Assembly (NCBI GenBank): GCA_946627685.1
Contig: CAMOVV010000108.1
Coordinates: 1 to 5,267, forward strand
Length of the DNA stretch: 5,267 bases
Reading direction: 5' to 3'
From: an uncultured Bacteroidales bacterium
GTDB taxonomy: Bacteria > Bacteroidota > Bacteroidia > Bacteroidales > UBA932
Shown here piece after piece: positions 1 to 4,559 of the stretch. Numbering within the stretch: the stretch's first letter is position 1; every line of letters starts with the position of its first letter. The notes beneath the pieces are model-generated. The model saw only the letters and a list, made by a program, of their open reading frames with translations. It did no database searches and was not told where the DNA came from. Both the position numbers and the translations under genes were made by a program.

Positions 1-903
1 GTCCACCGGGATGGCCTTGCTCCCGCCGACCCGCACCACGCTCCGGTTCTGGATTACCCGAAGGAGCTTGGCCTGCAGATGCAGGGGGATATTGCCGATT
101 TCGTCCAGGAAAAGGGTCCCGCCGTCGGCCTGCTCGAACTTGCCGACATGGTCAGTATGGGCATCGGTGAACGCGCCCTTCACGTGACCGAAAAGTTCGC
201 TCTCGAAAAGAGTCTCCGTGATGGCTCCGGCATCCACCGCCACCATGGGCTTTTCACTGCGGAGGCTGCGGGCATGAATCTCCCGCGCCAGGACGTCCTT
301 GCCCGTACCGTTCTCGCCGGTAATGAGCACGGTGGCATCGGTAGGAGCGATTTTGTCCAGCGTTTTCCGAATGGCCGCCATGGGCTTGGATGAGCCCCAG
401 AACATGGCTCCTTCGCTTCGCCCATCGGGACCCTTCACCTCGTTCAGGGTGACACCCTCAGGGATTCCTATCATTCCGGGGGCGGAGCCCGAAGAATCTC
501 TCCCCATCGCCTTCCGGGCCTTGTCCCTGGCGGCGGTGAGAGTCGCCACCAGCTTCTCATTGTCCCAAGGCTTCACGATGAAATCAAACGCCCCACGCTT
601 CATCCCCTCAACAGCCAGCTGGATATCGGCATAAGCGGTGAACAGCACCACCTCCACCTCCGGCGCCATCTTCTTGACTTCCCCGGCCCAGTAGAGACCT
701 TCGTTGCCGGTATTGATGCCGGAAGAGAAATTCATGTCCAGCAGCACCACATCAGGCCGGAACTGCTCCAGCGAGTTCACCAGAGTAGCCGGCGAAGGGA
801 TGGTCTTCACCTGCTCGAAATGTATCGGCAACAGAATCTCCAGCGCCCGCCGGATGCCCGGGTTGTCATCGACAATCAGTATCTTTCCTTTCTTTGAAGC
901 CAT
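1..903 (-). CDS. Sigma-54-dependent response regulator, NtrC family (C-terminus off window)
   Basis: This is a two-component response regulator that would activate sigma-54 RNA polymerase using ATP once phosphorylated by a partner histidine kinase. The 301 visible residues begin with a receiver domain (about 7-125). It has the acidic pair Asp12-Asp13, phospho-acceptor Asp56 in LLDMNF, Thr89 in FTAYAD and Lys111 in the KPWD motif. After a linker comes the AAA+ domain, from about 165. It shows Walker A GENGTGKD (196-203), the sigma-54 contact loop as GAFTDA (243-248) and Walker B GTLFLDE (262-268). The window ends inside the AAA+ domain, so the arginine finger, sensor 2 and any Fis-type DNA-binding domain are unseen. 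The ATG at 903 gives a complete receiver; the next in-frame methionine, Met57, would destroy it. A good promoter lies directly upstream. The cognate kinase is not in the window. The family is certain; the target genes are unknown. Confidence 0.95.
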   Translation of the reverse strand, partial: MASKKGKILIVDDNPGIRRALEILLPIHFEQVKTIPSPATLVNSLEQFRPDVVLLDMNFSSGINTGNEGLYWAGEVKKMAPEVEVVLFTAYADIQLAVEGMKRGAFDFIVKPWDNEKLVATLTAARDKARKAMGRDSSGSAPGMIGIPEGVTLNEVKGPDGRSEGAMFWGSSKPMAAIRKTLDKIAPTDATVLITGENGTGKDVLAREIHARSLRSEKPMVAVDAGAITETLFESELFGHVKGAFTDAHTDHVGKFEQADGGTLFLDEIGNIPLHLQAKLLRVIQNRSVVRVGGSKAIPVD

Positions 904-912
904 AAAACAATT

Positions 913-944
913 CAAAATTAAACATTTTCTTCCGCACACGCAAA
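913..944 (-). promoter_or_regulatory. Promoter of the response regulator gene (-33/-7 type)
   Basis: Read on the minus strand, TTTG (944-941) is followed by exactly 20 bases and then TAATTTTG (920-913). This is a perfect match to the Bacteroidota housekeeping consensus TTTG-N19-21-TAnnTTTG. Only nine bases separate the -7 element from the ATG at 903, so the transcript leader would be only a few bases long. The match is seen directly; activity is inferred. Confidence 0.72.
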
Positions 945-983
945 TGCCGCCCCCTTCCTGCAGTGCTTCACGCAGATATGGAA

Positions 984-996
984 CGGAACTTTTCCG
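984..996. promoter_or_regulatory. Inverted repeat, possible operator in the divergent region
   Basis: CGGAA-CTT-TTCCG is a perfect 5-base inverted repeat with a 3-base spacer. It lies just upstream of the plus-strand -33 element at 1000-1003. Extra copies of the half site flank it: GGAA at 980-983 and TTCC at 1001-1004. The position, between two divergent promoters, suits a regulator binding site. The repeat is short and could be chance, so this is a tentative call. Confidence 0.3.
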
Positions 997-999
997 GTG

Positions 1000-1031
1000 T
1001 TTCCCCGCAAAAAGATTTTTTCTTATTTTTG
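1000..1031 (+). promoter_or_regulatory. Promoter of the nitroreductase / split-barrel lipoprotein operon
   Basis: TTTC (1000-1003, one mismatch to TTTG), 20 bases, then TATTTTTG (1024-1031) fits the Bacteroidota -33/-7 consensus. The ATG at 1051 follows 19 bases after the -7 element. The element favours the start at 1051, although it does not exclude the in-frame ATG at 1069. Confidence 0.65.
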
Positions 1032-1050
1032 TACGTAAATCCGTAGAGCT

Positions 1051-1683
1051 ATGACACATACAGCCAAAATGCCCATCAGACTGATTTTCACCATCGCGCT
1101 TGCCGCCTCCGCCCTGCTGTCGTGCAGGCAGGCCCCGAAGCAGGCCGTTTCTTTTGATGAAGTCCTAGCTTCACGCCGGAGCATCCGCGATTTCGACGCC
1201 TCCAAGACAATCTCGGAAGCGGATGTCCGCACCCTGATAACAGCCGCCCAAGATGCTCCGTCCTGGACAAATTCCCAGCCCAGCCGCTACTACGTGGCCA
1301 TGTCCGCCGAAAAGGTGGAAGCCGTGAGGGAAGCCATCGGTGAAAGGAACAGTAAGAGTACGGAAGGGGCAGGGGTCTTCATCGTTTCCACATTCGTAAA
1401 GGGACAGTCCGGATTCCGCAGGGACGGCACCCCCGTCGGCGAAACGGGTGACGGCTGGGGCGCCTATGACAACGGGCTGAGCAACGCCTATCTCGTGCTG
1501 AAAGCAAGGGCCATGGGCTTCGACACCCTGATTATGGGAGGCCGGGACGCCGACGCCATCCGCTCCATATTCGGCATTCCCCAGGAAGAGGCGGTCATGG
1601 CCGTTATCGCCCTGGGACACAGGGCCTCAGACCCGAAACGGCCCAACAGGAAACCCCTCGACGAAATAGCCAAATTCCTCTGA
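1051..1683 (+). CDS. Nitroreductase-family lipoprotein (exported FMN-type oxidoreductase)
   Basis: This is a 210-residue protein with a lipoprotein signal followed by a nitroreductase fold. After a hydrophobic stretch (about 8-23) comes lipobox LLSC with lipidated Cys25, the only cysteine in the protein. The mature part carries family landmarks: RRSIRDF (42-48), the usual FMN-phosphate site; APSWTNSQP (69-77); a helix from about 140 to 156 leading to the Gly-rich segment LIMGGR (160-165); and VIALGH (185-190) near the C-terminus. The mature length of about 186 residues is normal for small single-domain nitroreductases, which bind FMN as dimers and use NAD(P)H to reduce nitro compounds, quinones or flavin-like substrates. 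The substrate cannot be told here. A lipoprotein location is unusual because FMN and NAD(P)H are mainly cytosolic. No acidic surface-export motif follows Cys25, so a periplasm-facing anchor is more likely. Met7 (1069) is an alternative start that would keep the signal. The gene is probably cotranscribed with the next one. Confidence 0.9.
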   Translation: MTHTAKMPIRLIFTIALAASALLSCRQAPKQAVSFDEVLASRRSIRDFDASKTISEADVRTLITAAQDAPSWTNSQPSRYYVAMSAEKVEAVREAIGERNSKSTEGAGVFIVSTFVKGQSGFRRDGTPVGETGDGWGAYDNGLSNAYLVLKARAMGFDTLIMGGRDADAIRSIFGIPQEEAVMAVIALGHRASDPKRPNRKPLDEIAKFL

Positions 1684-1703
1684 CCACCATATTCCATAAT
1701 AAC

Positions 1704-2216
1704 ATGAACCGAATTTTGACAGCATTGGCGATTATGAGCCTCATTGTTTCCTGCTCCCCCAAAAAAGACGGCGGAAAAACCGCAATCAACCCCGAAGAAT
1801 ACACTTCCCCAAATCCGGAAGGCATGAAAACCGTGCAGGGATTCCTGAGCGCGACCCAGGTTTATTTCCTGGCGACAGCGGACGGCGACCAGCCTCGGGT
1901 GCGTCCCTTCGGAACCGCCGAAATAATTGAAGGCAAGCTATATATCCAGACAGGACACGTAAAGGATGTAGCGAAGCAGATTGCAGCCAATCCAAAAGTC
2001 GCGATTTGCGCATACGACGGAAAGCAGTGGCTGAGGGTCACCGCCACCCTCGTGGAAGACCACAGGGTCCAAATCAAAAAAGCCATGCTGGACGCCAATC
2101 CCGAGCTGCGTAGCATGTACAACGAAAACGACGGCAACACGGCCGTGTACTTCCTCACGGACGCGAAGGCGACCATCAATTCATTTACGTCCGACCCGGT
2201 GAAGATTGATTTCTGA
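1704..2216 (+). CDS. Pyridoxamine 5'-phosphate oxidase-like split-barrel lipoprotein
   Basis: This 170-residue protein begins with a short lipoprotein signal, MNRILTALAIMSLIVSC, giving lipid-anchored Cys17. A low-complexity linker (18-40) leads to a domain of the PNPOx-like split-barrel fold. Its landmarks are FLATADGDQPRVRPFG (55-70), a strand pair GKLYIQTG (77-84), a helix with KDVAKQIAANPKVAI (87-101), and WLRVTATL (109-116). The pattern matches the small FMN-binding members of the superfamily rather than true PdxH, which is longer and cytosolic, so a role in vitamin B6 synthesis is not supported. The reaction is unknown. The gene starts 20 bases after the nitroreductase stop with no promoter or Shine-Dalgarno between them, so the two are probably one transcript. 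The two products may share a location and flavin-based redox chemistry, which is inference. Cofactor type (FMN, F420 or haem) cannot be settled by eye. Confidence 0.86.
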   Translation: MNRILTALAIMSLIVSCSPKKDGGKTAINPEEYTSPNPEGMKTVQGFLSATQVYFLATADGDQPRVRPFGTAEIIEGKLYIQTGHVKDVAKQIAANPKVAICAYDGKQWLRVTATLVEDHRVQIKKAMLDANPELRSMYNENDGNTAVYFLTDAKATINSFTSDPVKIDF

Positions 2217-2249
2217 CCCGGCCGGAAACATCAAACTACCCCAGGGTAG
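2217..2249. terminator. Convergent junction with short palindromes, possible weak terminator
   Basis: Only 19 bases separate the plus-strand stop codon (2214-2216) from the minus-strand stop codon (2238-2236). The junction holds the palindrome CCGGCCGG (2218-2225) and the inverted repeat CTACCC-CA-GGGTAG (2236-2249), which overlaps the minus-strand stop. Neither is followed by a clear T tract on either strand. Termination for both converging units must occur near here or run into the opposing gene, but no convincing intrinsic terminator is visible. Confidence 0.22.
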
Positions 2250-2550
2250 TCTTGCTGACGGGCAGGGAGAAAACGATTCCGGCCCCTTCAGTGGAAAGGC
2301 CGTTATTCTTGTAAACAGCCTTGAGGACATCGTCCTTGATGGAGGATGGCACGACGGTGAACACGACCTCCTTGTCCGGCTGGATATTGATATTGAAGAA
2401 CTCTTCGGCCTCCGGATTGGCGGTTCCCCTGCCTCGGATGACGCTGCCACCTTTTGCACCGGCGGAACGTGCAGCCTGCATCACCGTTTCTGAAAAACCT
2501 GCATTCACTATGCAGACGACCAGTTCGAATTTGGTGTTTTCCTGTGACAT
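2236..2550 (-). CDS. P-II-like regulatory protein B (nitrogen-regulator family)
   Basis: This is a 104-residue protein of the P-II superfamily, small trimeric proteins that sense nucleotides and 2-oxoglutarate or related signals and act by docking on partner proteins. The visible pattern is an N-terminal strand FELVVCIVNAG (8-18) and a helix (19-30). Next come AKGGSVIRGRGT (32-43) at the base of the T-loop, EAEEFFNINIQPDKEVV (47-63), and a closing strand AGIVFSLPVS (90-99). The GGSVIRGRGT segment is close to canonical P-II. The loop is short, however, and has no tyrosine at the GlnB uridylylation position; Phe51-Phe52 sit in that area. Classical modification by GlnD is therefore unlikely. The gene starts one base after the stop of the preceding P-II-like gene (TAA-T-ATG), a sign of coupled translation. 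It is the last gene of the operon headed by the DUF1538 membrane protein, the likely partner. Confidence 0.85.
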   Translation of the reverse strand: MSQENTKFELVVCIVNAGFSETVMQAARSAGAKGGSVIRGRGTANPEAEEFFNINIQPDKEVVFTVVPSSIKDDVLKAVYKNNGLSTEGAGIVFSLPVSKTTLG

Positions 2551-2551
2551 A

Positions 2552-2914
2552 TTATAAACTCTCCTTTATTTGTTTTTCGTTGCTCAGGAAGCCGTAGGCA
2601 AGGGTGCCTATCATGCTGGAAAAAGGCACCGTGAGGGCGATTCCCTTGTAATCGCCGCCTTTTTTGAAAGTCTCGTCGAGCAGGGAGACCAGCGAGGACG
2701 CCTCATCCTCCCGCACGATGCCCATGATTAGGGTCTTGGGCCTGTCAGTAAGTCCCAGATAATTGAGTATCAAGTGAGTAGTACCTTTGCAGGGCATGGT
2801 AAGCTGGAGGTTGGCCTGCTGGGACTGAATCAGGGAAGAGAAATAAGCCGTCTTGTTGCTGTGAACCACGACAAGCAGCATTTCCAATTTGACGGGAGCG
2901 ATATTGCGTGACAT
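2552..2914 (-). CDS. Divergent P-II-like protein A
   Basis: This 120-residue soluble protein has no signal or membrane segment. It has the strand-helix-loop-strand order of a P-II/ferredoxin-like fold: KLEMLLVVVHSNK (9-21), a helix with SSLIQSQQA (26-34), the loop CKGTTHLILNYLGL (42-55), the strand KTLIMGIV (60-67), a second helix (about 69-83) and GIALTVPFSSMIG (91-103). The loop resembles the GRGTA-x-x-x-LxYLGL pattern I recall from P-II-like proteins encoded beside DUF1538 genes in Firmicutes, so I read it as the first of a two-P-II set. It lacks the KGGTVIRGRGT consensus of classical GlnB/GlnK, and nucleotide binding cannot be assumed. It begins six bases after the DUF1538 stop codon and abuts the second P-II-like gene. 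Family assignment rests on pattern and context, so it is less secure than for its neighbour. Confidence 0.75.
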   Translation of the reverse strand: MSRNIAPVKLEMLLVVVHSNKTAYFSSLIQSQQANLQLTMPCKGTTHLILNYLGLTDRPKTLIMGIVREDEASSLVSLLDETFKKGGDYKGIALTVPFSSMIGTLAYGFLSNEKQIKESL

Positions 2915-2920
2915 AAGCGG

Positions 2921-4483
2921 CTATTCGAAATAAATAATCGGGTCTTCATCTTTGGAAGCGAGAATGCGTCGTACGGCTGCATTCTTGCGCATACGCACCG
3001 AGACCACGGAGCGGAATCCGAGGCTCTGGATGGTAATCAGCGGGGTCATGGCGACCATTGCCACCACTCCGAAGGCGAGTTCCAGCACGGAGGACTCTCC
3101 CTTGAGGGCCATGCAGGCTCCGATGACAAGGGGAAGAATGAAGCTGGAGGTGAGGGGGCCGCTCGCCACTCCGCCGGAGTCGAAGGCAATCGCCGTGTAG
3201 AGCTTGGGCACAAGGAACGACAGGCCCAGGGAAAGGATATATCCGGGAATCAGATAATAAAGCAGGGAGAATCCGTAATAGACCCTTATCACCGAAAGTC
3301 CTATCGACACGCCGACGCCTATGGAAAGGGCCATCATCATCTGGCGCCTGGACACTTCCCCTCCCGTTATCTCGCTCACCTGGTTGTTGAGGACATGCAC
3401 GGCAGGCTCCGCCAGCACCACCACATTGCCTATGATAAAGGCCAGGGCTATGATGATAACCGGATTCTGCGACGCAAGGCTCTGGCCTATCTTGAATCCC
3501 ACGGGCATGAAAGACATTTCCACCGCGCTGAGGAAGAGAACCAGCCCGACGAAGGTATAGACAATTCCGAAAATAATCTGAATAATCTTGGTCCAGGGCA
3601 GTTTCAGAATCAGGAACTGCAAGATGAAAAAGAACAGGACTATGAATACAAGGGACCTGGCCACATCTCCCATGGTGCCGAGAAGCAGGGCGCCCATCCC
3701 CTCCTCCCGGACGGCTTCCATCGAGTAATCAGGAATTTTAAAGTCGAGGGGCCCGGACGTGAGCGAAGAAAGGACGAGAACTGCGGCTATCGGTCCGACC
3801 GAACAAAGGGCGATGAGGCCGAAACTGTTCTCCGAAGCGTTGCGTCCGCCCACCGTCATGGCGATTCCGACGCCGAGGGCCATTATGAAGGGAACCGTTA
3901 TGGGTCCGGTCGTGACTCCTCCGGAATCGAAGCACATGGACAGCAGGGGCCAGCGGTCGTCATTGTCCATCAGAAGGGCCGCCAGGCAGAAAAGCACCAT
4001 GTAGCAGAAAAGCAGGATGGACGTGAGGTCGGCGTGGAAAACGATTTTCATGACGCCGAGAAGCAACATGAGCCCCACTCCCAGGCCGACCGTGTAAATG
4101 AGCAGCTGACCGTTCATTATAGTCCCGACCTGGGCGGCGAGGACTGAAAGGTCCGGCTCGGCCACGGTTATGAGAAGGCCCATGACGAAGGCCACCGAAA
4201 GAAGGAGCCCCATCTTCTTAGACGAGGTAAGTCCCTCTCCCACATACTGTCCCATCGGGGTCATGGCCATATCTGCCCCCACATTGAAAAGACCTATTCC
4301 GAAAATGAGCATCAAAGTCCCCCCGATGAAAAGCCACATCTCATCGGAGGAAAGACTGAGCCAGGGGGTAAACGACAGAAGGATGACGATGACACTGACC
4401 GGAAGCACCGAAGCCAGCGACTCCTTGAGTTTTTCCCCAAGGGATTTAAAAAGATCCGATAAAAAAGAGGAATTGCCTATCAT
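2921..4483 (-). CDS. DUF1538 membrane protein, two fused repeats (putative cation/proton antiporter)
   Basis: This is a 520-residue integral inner-membrane protein with roughly a dozen hydrophobic segments between about residues 28 and 486. It is built from two homologous halves offset by about 250 residues. GIGLFNVGADMAMTPMG (62-78) matches GLVLFLSAVEMSFMPVG (313-329). VAEPDLSVLAAQV (107-119) matches LAEPAVHVLNNQV (357-369). FDSGGVTTGPIT (185-196) matches FDSGGVASGPLT (434-445). The paired AEP and FDSGGV-x-x-GP motifs, with charged residues in membrane surroundings, are the likely transport core. From memory, a pair of separate DUF1538 proteins (UmpA/UmpB) in a Halomonas was reported to act together as a Na+/H+ antiporter. 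This gene would be the fused equivalent, but its ion or substrate is unproven. The first 27 residues look amphipathic and the tail from about 490 is basic and probably cytosolic, a possible docking site for a P-II partner. It is the first gene of the operon with both P-II-like genes. Confidence 0.92.
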   Translation of the reverse strand: MIGNSSFLSDLFKSLGEKLKESLASVLPVSVIVILLSFTPWLSLSSDEMWLFIGGTLMLIFGIGLFNVGADMAMTPMGQYVGEGLTSSKKMGLLLSVAFVMGLLITVAEPDLSVLAAQVGTIMNGQLLIYTVGLGVGLMLLLGVMKIVFHADLTSILLFCYMVLFCLAALLMDNDDRWPLLSMCFDSGGVTTGPITVPFIMALGVGIAMTVGGRNASENSFGLIALCSVGPIAAVLVLSSLTSGPLDFKIPDYSMEAVREEGMGALLLGTMGDVARSLVFIVLFFFILQFLILKLPWTKIIQIIFGIVYTFVGLVLFLSAVEMSFMPVGFKIGQSLASQNPVIIIALAFIIGNVVVLAEPAVHVLNNQVSEITGGEVSRRQMMMALSIGVGVSIGLSVIRVYYGFSLLYYLIPGYILSLGLSFLVPKLYTAIAFDSGGVASGPLTSSFILPLVIGACMALKGESSVLELAFGVVAMVAMTPLITIQSLGFRSVVSVRMRKNAAVRRILASKDEDPIIYFE

Positions 4484-4487
4484 TCTG

Positions 4488-4520
4488 CAAAAATAAGGAT
4501 TTTATCCGTTTTTACGCAAT
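4488..4520 (-). promoter_or_regulatory. Promoter of the DUF1538 / P-II operon
   Basis: On the minus strand, ATTG (4520-4517, one mismatch to TTTG), 21 bases, then TATTTTTG (4495-4488) matches the Bacteroidota -33/-7 consensus. The same ten bases CTTATTTTTG occur in the promoter near 1022-1031. Only four bases lie between the -7 element and the ATG at 4483, so transcription would start at or next to the start codon. Confidence 0.58.
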
Positions 4521-4559
4521 CTCTCCGCACGGAGAGGCGCTTCCTCCATTTACGGAAGC
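4521..4559 (-). terminator. Two hairpins after the aldo/keto reductase gene, possible terminator
   Basis: CTCTCC-GTGC-GGAGAG (minus strand, 4536-4521) is a perfect 6-base stem with a 4-base loop. It begins 13 bases past the reductase stop codon. A second inverted repeat, GCTTCC with GGAAGC (4559-4539, 9-base loop), spans that stop codon. No T-rich tract directly follows the first hairpin, so it is an imperfect intrinsic terminator. Its position just before the downstream promoter fits separation of the two transcription units. Confidence 0.4.

Noticed and set aside
979..994. TGGAACGGAACTTTTC as a sigma-54 (-24/-12) promoter
   Set aside because: The -24 half is fair, but the essential GC of the -12 half is replaced by TT, and a better housekeeping promoter lies just downstream.
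1171..1620. A 149-codon open frame on the minus strand opposite the nitroreductase gene
   Set aside because: The plus strand has clear nitroreductase motifs and a promoter; the antisense product has no family features.
1704..2216. Assigning the split-barrel protein as PdxH, pyridoxamine 5'-phosphate oxidase
   Set aside because: It is an exported lipoprotein, shorter than PdxH, and I see no PdxH-specific C-terminal signature. Only the superfamily is supported.
2218..2225. CCGGCCGG palindrome as a specific regulatory site
   Set aside because: Short GC palindromes are expected by chance at this base composition, and it lies at the end of a transcription unit.
3395..4147. A 250-codon open frame on the plus strand, antisense to the DUF1538 gene
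   Set aside because: Its product is extremely rich in His, Glu, Arg and Gly with no recognisable domain, while the opposite strand encodes a coherent membrane protein with repeated motifs. It is a by-product of GC-rich codon use.
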